DNA from: Rhizorhabdus sp049889055
GTDB lineage: Bacteria; Pseudomonadota; Alphaproteobacteria; Sphingomonadales; Sphingomonadaceae
Direction of reading: 5' to 3'
Length of the DNA: 64,000 nt
Assembly (NCBI RefSeq): GCF_049889055.1
Contig: NZ_JBLTWO010000013.1
Location: forward strand, 1-64,000
Position numbers and translations under genes: made by a program. The notes beneath the pieces were generated by a model. It was not told where the DNA came from. It did no database searches and saw only the letters and a list, made by a program, of their open reading frames with translations. Of this stretch, positions 8,351 to 17,432 are shown piece after piece; within the stretch, counting starts at the first letter, position 1; the number at the start of each line of letters is the position of its first letter.

Positions 8351-8398
8351 CCGGCTCGGCCCTCAGGCACGCATATCAGCTCAGGCTTCCCTATTCAC

Positions 8399-8420
8399 GC
8401 GGGTCGTCATGCGAACCCGC
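8399..8420 (+). promoter_or_regulatory. Stem-loop 2 in the leader of the DEAD-box helicase gene
   Basis: Perfect 6-bp arms GCGGGT and ACCCGC around a ten-base loop, ending 48 bases upstream of the GTG start. With the stem at 8329-8350 it gives the presumed leader at least two hairpins. Confidence 0.4.
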
Positions 8421-8468
8421 TGTCGCATGGACTCCGTCCGTGCGCCCGCACCATTTGAAAGTGCATTT

Positions 8469-9794
8469 GTGACCAAATTTTCCGATCTGGGCCTCATCGA
8501 GCCGCTGTACCGCGCGCTTGCCGCCAAGGGCTATGACGTGCCCACGCCGATCCAGGCCCAGGCGATCCCGCCGCTGCTCGAGGGCCGCGACCTGTGCGGC
8601 ATCGCGCAGACCGGTACCGGCAAGACTGCAGCCTTCGCGCTGCCCTCGCTCCACCTGCTCACCGAAAATCTGAAGCATACGCCGCCGCAGGGCTGCCGCA
8701 TGCTCGTCCTGTCGCCGACGCGCGAACTGGCCAGCCAGATCGCCGAGAGCTTCGTCCAGTACGGCAAGAATCTGCGCCTGAGCGTCGCCACCGTCTTCGG
8801 CGGCGTGCCCATCAACCGCCAGATCCGGCAGCTGCAGCGCGGCGTCGACATCCTCGTCGCCACGCCCGGCCGTCTGCTCGACCTGATCGACCAGCGCGCG
8901 CTGAACCTGAAGTTCGTCGAGATCTTCGTCCTCGACGAGGCCGACCAGATGCTCGACCTGGGCTTCATCCACGCGCTCAAGCGGATCGACCAGTTGCTGC
9001 CGAAGAAGCGCCAGTCGCTGTTCTTCTCGGCGACCATGCCCAAGGCGATCGCCGAGCTGGGCGACCGCTTCCTGAACAACCCGGTCAAGGTCTCGGTCGC
9101 CCCGGCGGCGACCACCGCAGAGCGGGTCGACCAGTTCGCGACCTTCTGCAACGCGCAGGAAAAGCAGGCGCTGCTGACCATGCGGATCAAGGCCGAGCCG
9201 ATCGACCGCGCGCTGGTCTTCACCCGCACCAAGCATGGCGCCGACCGCGTCGTGCGCAACCTGCGCGCCGCCGGCATCCCCGCCGAGGCGATCCACGGCA
9301 ACAAGAGCCAGCCGCAGCGTGAGCGCGCGCTGGGTATGTTCCGCACGGGCGAGGTCCGCATCCTGGTCGCGACCGACATCGCCGCGCGCGGCATCGACGT
9401 CGGCGGCGTCAGCCATGTGTTCAACTTCGAGCTGCCGAACGTGGCCGAGCAATATGTCCACCGCATCGGCCGCACGGCGCGCGCCGGCGCAGCGGGCGTC
9501 GCCATCGCCTTCGTGGCGGATGACGAGCGGCCCTATCTGAAGGCGATCGAGAAGCTGACCCGGATCAAGCTCGAGATCGAGCCGCTGCCTGAGAATTTCC
9601 TGGCCGAGAAGGCGAAGCTGCCGAAGCCGGTCGCGGCGCCTGCGGCTCCCGCGAACAGCGGCGACCGCGGTCCGCGCCGTCGCGAAGGCGGCGAGCGGGC
9701 AGGGCAGCCGCAGCCGGCCAAGCGTCGGTTCAGCCGCCCCAAGGGTGCGCCCGGCGCGCATCGCTCGGCGGTCAAGAAGTTCGGCAGCCGCTGA
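8469..9794 (+). CDS. DEAD-box ATP-dependent RNA helicase, RhlE type
   Basis: Complete set of helicase motifs: Q motif TPIQAQAIP, Walker A AQTGTGKTAAF, Ia PTRELASQI, TPGRLLDL, the DEAD box, SAT, ARGIDV and HRIGRTARAG. The tail after about residue 380 is a basic, low-complexity RNA-binding extension (GPRRREGG, KRRFSRPKG). RhlE-type helicases remodel RNA in ribosome assembly and cold response. I choose the GTG at 8469 (VTKFSDLGL) because the family starts just before FxDLGL and GAAAG lies seven bases upstream; an ATG at 8427 would add 14 residues but has no ribosome-binding site. 441 aa. The exact paralogue cannot be fixed. Confidence 0.92.
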   Translation: MTKFSDLGLIEPLYRALAAKGYDVPTPIQAQAIPPLLEGRDLCGIAQTGTGKTAAFALPSLHLLTENLKHTPPQGCRMLVLSPTRELASQIAESFVQYGKNLRLSVATVFGGVPINRQIRQLQRGVDILVATPGRLLDLIDQRALNLKFVEIFVLDEADQMLDLGFIHALKRIDQLLPKKRQSLFFSATMPKAIAELGDRFLNNPVKVSVAPAATTAERVDQFATFCNAQEKQALLTMRIKAEPIDRALVFTRTKHGADRVVRNLRAAGIPAEAIHGNKSQPQRERALGMFRTGEVRILVATDIAARGIDVGGVSHVFNFELPNVAEQYVHRIGRTARAGAAGVAIAFVADDERPYLKAIEKLTRIKLEIEPLPENFLAEKAKLPKPVAAPAAPANSGDRGPRRREGGERAGQPQPAKRRFSRPKGAPGAHRSAVKKFGSR

Positions 9795-9818
9795 GGCCAG
9801 CCTGACAAAGCCAATGAG

Positions 9819-9843
9819 GGGCGGCTTCGGCCGCCCCTTTATG
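9819..9843. terminator. Rho-independent terminator between convergent genes
   Basis: Perfect 8-bp stem GGGGCGGC / GCCGCCCC with the stable tetraloop TTCG, followed by TTTAT. It lies between the helicase and the convergent aminotransferase gene and can serve the rightward transcript. Confidence 0.85.
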
Positions 9844-11002
9844 TTTCAGCGATCAGCCGCTGTCGAAAGGCCGCCAGCCGCTCGATCGCAGCGTCCAGCG
9901 TGGCGTCGTCCTTGCAATAGCACAGCCGCACGATGTGCCGCACGGGCCGCTCTTCGTAAAAAGCGGACACCGGGATGGTGACGACGCCGCTCTCGCGCGC
10001 CATGCGCTCGGCGAAGGTCACGTCGTCCAGGTCGATGCCCGATGCGGGCAGATCGACCGACACGAACCAGGTCGCCTCGCTCGGCAGCACGCGGTAGCCG
10101 GCACCTTCGAGCCCCTCGACAAGCCGCTCTCGTGAGCGCTCAAAGCCGGCGCGCATGTCCTCGAACCAGCTGCGCGGCTTGCGCAGGCCATGCGCCACTG
10201 CCGTCTGCAAATTGGGCGGGGTGGTGAAGGTCAGGAACTGGTGCGCCTTGGCGAGCTGTCGGGCGAGCGCGGGGGCGGCGATCATCCAGCCGACCTTCCA
10301 GCCGGTGAGCGCGAAGATCTTGCCCGCAGAACCGATCTTGACCGTCCGTTCGCGCATGCCGGGCAGGGCGATCATCGGCACATGCTCGCCGCCAAAGCGG
10401 ACATGCTCCCACACCTCGTCGCACAGCGCATAGGCATCGAAGCGCACGCAGCGCTCGGCGATCATCGACAGGACGTCCCGGCCCAGCATCGTTCCGCTGG
10501 GATTGATCGGGTTGTTGATCACCACCAGCCGGGTGCGCTCGCCGAACGCCGCATCGAGCGCGGCGGGGTCGAGCGACCAGTCGGCCGGATCGAGATCGAC
10601 CATGCGGGGAATGCCGCCCGCGCGCCGCACCGTCGGCACATAGGCGTCGTAGAGCGGCTGGAACAGCACCACCTCGTCGCCCGGCGAGACCAGCGCCAAT
10701 ATGCCGGCAGCGATCGCCTCGGTCGCGCCCGACGTGACGATCACCTCGCTCTGCCAGTCGAGGTCGAGGCCCTGATGCTCGCGATAATGGCCGGCGATCG
10801 CCTGGCGCAGGTCGGGCAGGCCGGGCATCGGCGGATATTGGTTATAGCCGTCGACCAGCGCCTCTGCGGCTACGCGGCGGACATCCTCGGGGCCGGGGGC
10901 ATCGGGAAAGCCCTGACCCAGATTGATCGCGCCGGTTTCGCGGGCGAGCGCCGACATCGTCTCGAAGATCGTCGTCGGCAGGGCGGCATAGACAGGGTTC
11001 AT
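9839..11002 (-). CDS. PLP-dependent aminotransferase, class I/II
   Basis: 387 aa, fold-type I aminotransferase. Visible are INLGQGFPD near the N-terminus, the substrate-region NNPINPSGTM, and the PLP-lysine segment SAGKIFALTGWKVGW. This opening resembles methionine/kynurenine-type aminotransferases (YbdL group), which transfer the amino group of a hydrophobic or sulfur amino acid to a 2-oxo acid. Cytosolic. It lies only five bases downstream of the hybrid histidine kinase stop codon, so it is probably co-transcribed with it, an odd pairing of an enzyme and a sensor. Substrate specificity is not decidable by eye. Confidence 0.88.
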   Translation of the reverse strand: MNPVYAALPTTIFETMSALARETGAINLGQGFPDAPGPEDVRRVAAEALVDGYNQYPPMPGLPDLRQAIAGHYREHQGLDLDWQSEVIVTSGATEAIAAGILALVSPGDEVVLFQPLYDAYVPTVRRAGGIPRMVDLDPADWSLDPAALDAAFGERTRLVVINNPINPSGTMLGRDVLSMIAERCVRFDAYALCDEVWEHVRFGGEHVPMIALPGMRERTVKIGSAGKIFALTGWKVGWMIAAPALARQLAKAHQFLTFTTPPNLQTAVAHGLRKPRSWFEDMRAGFERSRERLVEGLEGAGYRVLPSEATWFVSVDLPASGIDLDDVTFAERMARESGVVTIPVSAFYEERPVRHIVRLCYCKDDATLDAAIERLAAFRQRLIAET

Positions 11003-11007
11003 GCGCG

Positions 11008-12888
11008 TCAGACGGGCCGGTTGAAACCGCCACCGTCGAGCACCTGTCTGACCTTCATCGCCAGCTGGAGCAGGGTGAAGGGCTTCGACAGGAAAGCGAC
11101 CCCGGCGTCGAGCATGCCGTTATGGACCACCGCGTTGCGGGTATAGCCGGTGGTGTAGAGGATCTTGATGTCCGGCCGCATCTTCAGCACCCGCTCGGCC
11201 AGTTCGCGGCCGTTCATCTCCGGCATCACGATGTCGGTGAACAGCATGTCGACCACCGGCTGCTGCTCGAGCGTCCGCATCGCTTCGGCGGCGCCGGCCG
11301 CCGAGATGACCGAATAGCCGAGGTCGCGCAGCGCATCGACCGAGAAATGGCGCACGCGCTGTTCGTCCTCGACCACCAATATGGTCTCGCCCGCCTTGGC
11401 CCGCGGCGCCTCGTCGGTGTCGAGGATATAGCGGCCATCGGCATCCTGCAGGGGATCCTGGCTGCGCGGCAGATAGAGGCGGACGGTCGTCCCCTGGCCC
11501 GGCTCGGAATAGATCGCCGCATGCCCGCCGGTCTGCTTCATGAAGCCGAAGATCTGGCTGAGGCCGAGGCCCGTTCCCTTGCCGACCGGCTTGGTCGTGA
11601 AGAAGGGATCGAAGGCGCGCTGCAGCACCTCGGGCGTCATGCCGGTGCCGGTGTCGGTGACGCCGACCATCACATATTGGCCGGGGCGGACCTCGGGATG
11701 GATGCGCGCATATTCGTCGTCGAGATAGGCGTTGGCGGTCTCGATCGTCACCTTGCCGCCCTCGGCCATCGCGTCGCGGGCGTTGACGACGAGGTTGACG
11801 ATCGCATTTTCGAGCTGGCCGGGATCGGCAAGACAGCGCCACAGCCCTCCGGCGAGCACCGTTTCGATCATATATTGTTCGCCGATCGTCCGCTTCAGCA
11901 TCTCCGACATGCCGGCGACCAGCCGGTTGGTGTCGAGGGTGAGCGGCGCGAGCGGCTGCTGGCGCGAGAAGGCGAGCAGGCGCGAGGTCAGGCTGGCGGC
12001 CCGCTGCGCGCCTTCATGGGCGTTGGCGATGTAGCGCAGCAGCTTGTCGGTATCGCCGCCGATCCGGCGCTTCGCGAGGTCGAGGCTCCCGATGACGATC
12101 GCCAGCATATTGTTGAAGTCGTGCGCGATGCCGCCGGTCAACTGGCCGATCGATTCGAGCTTCTGCATGTGCAGCATCTGCGCCTCGGCCTTTTCGCGGG
12201 CCTCGATCTGCACCCGCATCGCATGTTCGGCGGCGAGGGCCCGGTCGCGTTCGGTGAGCAGTTCGCGTTCACGCTCTGCGCTGTCGCGGATCAACGCTGC
12301 GGCTACGACGAGAACGAGGATCACCGTCGCAACCAGGACGAGCCCAAGGCTCATCACCAATTGCTCGGTCTGGGCCCGCCGTTCGGCCAGCAGGCGCTCT
12401 TCCTCGGCGAGCATCTTGTTGATGATGTCGATAACCCGCTGGATGCGGACATGGCCTTCGCCGGATGCCAGTTCGGCAATGGCCTGGCGGCGTCGACCGG
12501 CATCTGCGGCACGGATGCCGTCCTGTGCGAAGGCCATCTTGGAGCGTACCGCCGCCCGCAATTCAGTGACGTTGCCGAGCTGTCGGGGGTTGTCGCTGAT
12601 CTCTCGTTCGATCTGGTCCAGAGCGGGCTCGATCCGCGTCGACAGTTCGGCAACGCGCTCGCGCAGAGCGGGGGCCCCCACCAGCAGGTAGCCCCGATGT
12701 TCGGACTCGATCGCGCGCATCCGGTCGGCCATGCCGGTCAGCATCACCTCGACCCGCAGCGAATGCGCCGCCCATCCGCCTGCGCGGCTCTGCGCCCGGG
12801 TCAGGTAAATGGCACTGGCCGCCGCGATGATCGCGACGATCAGCCCTCCGAGCAGCAGATAAGGCAGGCGGCGGGGGGAATGGGCCAT
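11008..12888 (-). CDS. CHASE3-domain hybrid sensor histidine kinase with receiver domain
   Basis: 626 aa. A transmembrane helix (LLLGGLIVAIIAAASAIY) is followed by an extracytoplasmic CHASE3-like helical domain (about residues 35-180) and a second helix (LVMSLGLVLVATVILVLVV). The cytoplasmic part has a coiled linker, the phospho-His motif GGIAHDFNNMLA, the ATPase motifs VVNARDAM, DTGTGM and GKGTGLGLSQI, and a C-terminal receiver with FTDIVMPEMNG carrying the phospho-Asp. It is a complex sensor of an unknown signal. No separate response regulator lies beside it; the aminotransferase gene follows five bases later. Confidence 0.9.
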   Translation of the reverse strand: MAHSPRRLPYLLLGGLIVAIIAAASAIYLTRAQSRAGGWAAHSLRVEVMLTGMADRMRAIESEHRGYLLVGAPALRERVAELSTRIEPALDQIEREISDNPRQLGNVTELRAAVRSKMAFAQDGIRAADAGRRRQAIAELASGEGHVRIQRVIDIINKMLAEEERLLAERRAQTEQLVMSLGLVLVATVILVLVVAAALIRDSAERERELLTERDRALAAEHAMRVQIEAREKAEAQMLHMQKLESIGQLTGGIAHDFNNMLAIVIGSLDLAKRRIGGDTDKLLRYIANAHEGAQRAASLTSRLLAFSRQQPLAPLTLDTNRLVAGMSEMLKRTIGEQYMIETVLAGGLWRCLADPGQLENAIVNLVVNARDAMAEGGKVTIETANAYLDDEYARIHPEVRPGQYVMVGVTDTGTGMTPEVLQRAFDPFFTTKPVGKGTGLGLSQIFGFMKQTGGHAAIYSEPGQGTTVRLYLPRSQDPLQDADGRYILDTDEAPRAKAGETILVVEDEQRVRHFSVDALRDLGYSVISAAGAAEAMRTLEQQPVVDMLFTDIVMPEMNGRELAERVLKMRPDIKILYTTGYTRNAVVHNGMLDAGVAFLSKPFTLLQLAMKVRQVLDGGGFNRPV

Positions 12889-12938
12889 GCCCGCCTTGTA
12901 AAGCCGGGCATTCGGCCTGCAAGCGATAATCCCCTGCG

Positions 12939-15050
12939 TCAGCCGGCCTCGGCGACGATCTGTGCCCAGCCGGCCTCGTCGGTCACCTCGATGCCGAGTT
13001 CGGATGCCTTCTTCAGCTTGGAACCCGCGCCTGGCCCCGCGACGACCAGATGCGTCTTGGCCGACACCGACCCCGACACCTTCGCGCCCAGTGCTTCGGC
13101 CTGCGCCTTCGCCTCGTCGCGCGACATGGTTTCGAGCGTGCCGGTGAACACCACCGTCTTCCCGCTGACGGCGGATTGCCGGGTCTCATGAACCAGGTCC
13201 GCAGGTGCGAGCTGGCTCAGCAGATCGTCGACCGCTTCGCGATTGTGCGGTTGGGCGAAGAAGTCGACGAGAGCCAGCGCCACCTCTGGGCCGACGCCCG
13301 GCGTCTCGACGATGGCCGCGAGTTCCTTGGCGACCCGCGCCGCGAATTTCTCGTCGGGTTCGCCGACGGCCTGCACGGCTTCGTCACGCGCCGCGACGGC
13401 GCGACCGATCATCCCAATGAGGGCGTCCCAGCTGCGATAGCGCCGGGCGAGGTCGCGCGCGGTGACCTCGCCGACATGGCGGATGCCCAGTGCGAACAGG
13501 AAGCGGTCTAGCGGCGGCGCGCGCTTGGCGTCGATTGCGGCGACGAGGTTCGACGCCGACGTTTCGGCCCAGCGCTCGCGCGTCGCCAGTTGGTCCCTGG
13601 TCAGGCGAAAGATGTCAGCGGGCGTCTGGACCAGCCCATCGCGGAAGAAGCTTTCGATATGCGTCAGGCCGAGGCCCTCGATGTCGAGCGCGTGGCGCGA
13701 CACGAAATGGCGGAGGCGTTCGACGCGCTGGGCGGGGCAGATCAGGCCACCGGTGCAGCGATAATCGACCTCGCCCGGCTCGCGCTCGGCGGCCGATCCG
13801 CATTCGGGGCAGGTGGTGGGGAAGGGCCAACTGCCCCGCGCTTCGTCGCGTGACAGATTGGCGACGATCTGCGGGATGACGTCGCCGGCCCGCTGCAGCA
13901 CGACACGGTCGCCAGGCCAGACGTTCAGGCGGCCGATTTCGTCGGCATTGTGGAGGGTTGCGTTGGTGACCACGACCCCGCCGACCGTGACCGGCTCCAG
14001 CCGCGCGACCGGTGTCAGCTTGCCGGTGCGCCCGACCTGGATGTCGATCGCGCGCAGCAGCGTCTGAGCCTTTTCCGCGGGGAATTTGTGCGCGATGGCC
14101 CAGCGGGGCGCGCGCGCGACGAAGCCGAGGCGCTTCTGCCAGTCGAGCCGGTCGACCTTGTATACGACCCCGTCGATATCGAAGGGCAGGTCGGCGCGGC
14201 GCGCCTCGATCCCGCGATAATGCGACAGTGCCTGCGCCGCGCCATCGACACGGATCAGATCGTCCGAAACGGGCAGGCCCCAGCCGGCGATGGCGTCCAT
14301 CACGCCCTTTTGCGTGTCGGCGGGCAGGGCGGACGCCTCGCCCCAGCCATGGGCCAGGAAGCGCAGCGGCCGGGCGGCGGTGACCGTCGGGTCCTTCTGC
14401 CGCAGCGACCCGGCGGCGGCGTTGCGCGGATTGGCGAACTGGCGGGCCTTTTCCGGATCCTCCGCGTCGGCCAGGAGGCGGGCGTTGAGCGCGGTGAAGT
14501 CGTCCTTCGCCATATAAACCTCGCCGCGTACCTCGAAGATGTCGGGTACGGCGCCGTTCAGCATCTGGGGAATGTCGGCGATCGTCCGCACATTGGCGGT
14601 GACGTCCTCACCGGTCTGCCCGTCGCCGCGCGTGGCGGCCAGCACCAGCCGGCCCTTCTCATAGCGCAGCGAACAGGACAGGCCGTCGATCTTGGGCTCG
14701 GCCGTCAGAGCGACGGCTTCGTCCGCCGAGAGGCTGAGATAGCGGCGGACGCGGCCGACGAAATCCTCGACATCCTCGTCCGCAAAGGCGTTATCGAGGC
14801 TGAGCATCGCAACTGCATGCGGCACCTTGGCGAGGTGCGACGACGGCGCTGCCCCGACCAGTTTCGACGGGGAGTCGCTGCGGACGAGCTGGGGGAAGGC
14901 GGCTTCGAGCGCGGCATTTTCCCGCATCAGCGCGTCATAATCGGCGTCGCTGATCTCGGGCGCGTCCTCGCCATGATAGAGCGCGTTGTGCCGGGCGATC
15001 TCCGCCGCAAGGATGGCGAGCCGTTCGGCGGCTTCGGATTCGGTCGTCAT
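12939..15050 (-). CDS. ligA: NAD-dependent DNA ligase LigA
   Basis: 703 aa, the full length for LigA. The adenylation lysine lies in AEPKIDGLSCSL (KxDG), a four-cysteine zinc finger in CPECG...CTGGLICPAQ, HhH repeats follow, and a C-terminal BRCT domain includes GKTVVFTGTLETMSRDEA. The enzyme seals nicks between Okazaki fragments and in repair, using NAD as AMP donor. It is transcribed leftward; the next leftward gene is the kinase, with about 50 bases between, so read-through is possible. Essential housekeeping gene. Confidence 0.97.
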   Translation of the reverse strand: MTTESEAAERLAILAAEIARHNALYHGEDAPEISDADYDALMRENAALEAAFPQLVRSDSPSKLVGAAPSSHLAKVPHAVAMLSLDNAFADEDVEDFVGRVRRYLSLSADEAVALTAEPKIDGLSCSLRYEKGRLVLAATRGDGQTGEDVTANVRTIADIPQMLNGAVPDIFEVRGEVYMAKDDFTALNARLLADAEDPEKARQFANPRNAAAGSLRQKDPTVTAARPLRFLAHGWGEASALPADTQKGVMDAIAGWGLPVSDDLIRVDGAAQALSHYRGIEARRADLPFDIDGVVYKVDRLDWQKRLGFVARAPRWAIAHKFPAEKAQTLLRAIDIQVGRTGKLTPVARLEPVTVGGVVVTNATLHNADEIGRLNVWPGDRVVLQRAGDVIPQIVANLSRDEARGSWPFPTTCPECGSAAEREPGEVDYRCTGGLICPAQRVERLRHFVSRHALDIEGLGLTHIESFFRDGLVQTPADIFRLTRDQLATRERWAETSASNLVAAIDAKRAPPLDRFLFALGIRHVGEVTARDLARRYRSWDALIGMIGRAVAARDEAVQAVGEPDEKFAARVAKELAAIVETPGVGPEVALALVDFFAQPHNREAVDDLLSQLAPADLVHETRQSAVSGKTVVFTGTLETMSRDEAKAQAEALGAKVSGSVSAKTHLVVAGPGAGSKLKKASELGIEVTDEAGWAQIVAEAG

Positions 15051-15188
15051 ATTGCTCTTCTAGGCGGGCCGGCGAGACGGGCCAAGCGCTTCGGACAGCT
15101 CCTCGGGCAAAGGGCTTGGCAGGGACTCGCCACCTGCCTATCGATATCGTCCACAGGCGTTCCGCTGGGCGCCGCTGGTTGAGGATGA

Positions 15189-15605
15189 ATGACAATGCGG
15201 ATGGCCAAGCATCTGATAGCACTGGCAATCATCGGTGCATCGACGGATGTGTCGATAGCGGCGCAGACCCTCGCCGGCGGTACTCAGGTCGAGGATGTGG
15301 TCGTCGGCAAGGGGCAGGAGGCGACGCCCGGCCGCTCGGTGACGGTCCATTATACCGGCTGGCTCTACCAGGCCGGCAAGCGCACCAAGAAGTTCGACAG
15401 CTCTGTCGGCAGCGAGCCCTTCACCTTCCTGCTCGGTGCTGGCGAGGTCATCAAGGGCTGGGACGATGGTGTTGTGGGCATGAAGGTCGGCGGCAAGCGC
15501 ACGCTGATCCTGCCGCCCGCCATGGCTTATGGGTCGGAGGGGGACGACACCATTCCGCCGAACAGCTGGCTGATCTTCGACATCCAGTTGCTCAAGGTCG
15601 ACTGA
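15189..15605 (+). CDS. FKBP-type peptidyl-prolyl cis-trans isomerase, exported
   Basis: 138 aa. An N-terminal hydrophobic segment (LIALAIIGASTDVSIAAQ) indicates export to the periplasm, followed by one FKBP domain with SVTVHYTGWLY, FDSSVGSEPFTFLLGAGEVIKGWD and the C-terminal PPNSWLIFDIQLLKVD. It would catalyse proline isomerisation during folding of exported proteins. The first ATG (15189) has GAGG five bases upstream; two in-frame ATGs follow within five codons, so the exact start is uncertain. It is convergent with recN, seven bases apart. Confidence 0.92.
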   Translation: MTMRMAKHLIALAIIGASTDVSIAAQTLAGGTQVEDVVVGKGQEATPGRSVTVHYTGWLYQAGKRTKKFDSSVGSEPFTFLLGAGEVIKGWDDGVVGMKVGGKRTLILPPAMAYGSEGDDTIPPNSWLIFDIQLLKVD

Positions 15606-15611
15606 GACCGG

Positions 15612-17273
15612 TCAGGCGGCTTCCAGCAGCCGCATCGCCTGCGCGCGCGCCTCGGCGGTGATCTCGGCGCCCGAGAGCATCCGGGCGATCTCTTCCTGAC
15701 GCTCGGCTTCGTCGAGCGGTCGCACCCCGGTGCGCGTGACGAAGCCGTCATGGCTCTTGGCGATCAGCCAGTGATGCGCGCCGCGCGCCGCAACCTGCGG
15801 GCTGTGGGTGACAACCAGCAACTGTGCGCCACGCGACAGCCGCTGGAGCCGCTCGCCGATCGCGCTGGCAACCGCACCGCCGACGCCCCGGTCGATTTCG
15901 TCGAAGATCATCGTCGTCGCCGAGCCTTGCTCGGCCAGTGCAACCTTGAGCGCGAGGATGAAGCGCGAAAGCTCACCGCCGCTCGCGATCTTCATCAGCG
16001 GCGCGAAGGGGGCGCCGGGGTTGGTCGCGATCTCGAATTCGACCCGGTCGCGGCCCGCAGCGGTCCAGCCGCTTTCGGGCAGCGTCTCGACGACCGTGCG
16101 GAAACGGGCGGCGTCGAGCTTGAGCGGCGCCAGTTCGGCGGCGACAGCTGCGTCGAGCCGACCGGCGGCCTCGCTCCGTGCCTCGCTCAGCCTTTCCGCC
16201 GCTTCGACATAGGCGACACGCGCCTTGCGTGCGGCGGTCTCCAGCGCCGCGAGCCCGGCGTCACCCGCCTCGATCCGATCGAGCCGGCCCGCCAGTTCGT
16301 CGCGCAGCGCCGCGAGCCCGTCCGGTTCGACGCGATGCTTGCGGGCGAGGGCGCGCAGATCGAAAAGACGCGTCTCGACCGTCTCGAGGCGCGCAGGATC
16401 GAAGCGCATCGCATCGGCGGCGGCGGCGAGCTTGTCCTCGGCTTCGCTCGCTTCGATCACCGCCCTGTCGAGCGCTTCGAGCGCCTCGGTGAGCAGGGGA
16501 TGTTCGGGGGCGATCCGGTCGAGCCGCCGCGCGGCCTGGCGCAGCGCCGCGAGCCCGCCGTCGGAGCCTTCGAGATGGGCATTTACGGCGCCCAGATCGT
16601 CGGCGAGACGCGCACCCTTCTGCATGTCGGCGCGCTCTGCGGCGAGCAGCGCTTCTTCGCCGGGCTCGGCCGCAAAGCGGCTGAGTTCGTCGACCGCATG
16701 TTCGAGCCATTCGCGGTCGCGTGCGGCATTGTCGAGATCGGTCCGCGCCGCCTCCAGTGCGTCCTCGGCCTGACGCCAGGCGGCATGGAGAGACGCAATG
16801 CGGGCAACGTCGAGCCGACCGAAACTGTCCAACAGGAGACGGTGACCGCGCGGGTTTATGAGACCGCGATCGTCGTGCTGGCCGTGGATCTCGACCAGCA
16901 TTGCGCCCAGTTCGCGCAGCGTCGCCGCCGAGGCTGGCTGGTCGTTGACATAAGCGCGGCTGCCGCCGTCTGCCTTGACGACGCGGCGGATCACCAGCGC
17001 CTCACCGGGCTCCGCTTCATATCCATTTGCCGCTAGCAGGGCGAAGGCGGGATGGTTCGCGGGCAGGTCGAAGCCCGCCGATACCATCGCTTGTGCGGCA
17101 CCGGTGCGGACGAGGCCGCTATCGGCGCGTGCGCCGAGCGCAAGACCCAGCGAATCGAGCAGGATCGACTTGCCCGCGCCGGTCTCGCCGGTCAGTGTCC
17201 CCAGACCGGGGCCGAACTCCAGATCGAGCGCCTCGATCAGCACGACATCCCGGATCGCCAGCGTGGTCAGCAT
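15612..17273 (-). CDS. recN: DNA repair protein RecN
   Basis: 553 aa, SMC-like ATPase. The start MLTTLAIRDVVLIEALDLEF is the typical RecN opening; an eight-codon upstream extension is ignored. The Walker A motif GETGAGKSIL, a long coiled-coil-forming centre, the ABC signature GGELSRFILALKV and Walker B TMIFDEIDRGVGG are visible. RecN helps hold and align broken DNA ends during recombinational repair. It is divergent from the secreted glycosidase-like gene. SOS control is common for the family; I did not identify a LexA box here. Confidence 0.95.
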   Translation of the reverse strand: MLTTLAIRDVVLIEALDLEFGPGLGTLTGETGAGKSILLDSLGLALGARADSGLVRTGAAQAMVSAGFDLPANHPAFALLAANGYEAEPGEALVIRRVVKADGGSRAYVNDQPASAATLRELGAMLVEIHGQHDDRGLINPRGHRLLLDSFGRLDVARIASLHAAWRQAEDALEAARTDLDNAARDREWLEHAVDELSRFAAEPGEEALLAAERADMQKGARLADDLGAVNAHLEGSDGGLAALRQAARRLDRIAPEHPLLTEALEALDRAVIEASEAEDKLAAAADAMRFDPARLETVETRLFDLRALARKHRVEPDGLAALRDELAGRLDRIEAGDAGLAALETAARKARVAYVEAAERLSEARSEAAGRLDAAVAAELAPLKLDAARFRTVVETLPESGWTAAGRDRVEFEIATNPGAPFAPLMKIASGGELSRFILALKVALAEQGSATTMIFDEIDRGVGGAVASAIGERLQRLSRGAQLLVVTHSPQVAARGAHHWLIAKSHDGFVTRTGVRPLDEAERQEEIARMLSGAEITAEARAQAMRLLEAA

Positions 17274-17402
17274 GGGACATGTGTAGAACAGCCGCAATAA
17301 AGCGCCAAGGGCGGATGTCGCCGAGACCGCAGTGACGTGCGCTTTGGGGGCAGGGGCTTTCGCAGACCCCGGCCCGACCCTATAGCGGAGAAAGGAGCGA
17401 CA

Positions 17403-17432
17403 ATGCGGGGGCAGATGTGCGGTTGTTCATGA
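17403..17432 (+). CDS. Nine-codon leader ORF coupled to the glycosidase-like gene
   Basis: ATG at 17403 is preceded by AAAGGAG (17391-17397) at an ideal five-base spacing, the best ribosome-binding site in this region. It would encode MRGQMCGCS and ends at TGA 17430-17432, overlapping the ATG of the next gene in an ATGA arrangement. This looks like a coupled leader peptide. It is short, so coding is inferred from the site geometry only. Confidence 0.4.
   Translation: MRGQMCGCS

Noticed and set aside
11122..13191. 689-codon open frame opposite the hybrid kinase and the end of ligA
   Set aside because: Spans two real genes, with composition expected of an antisense shadow and no motif.
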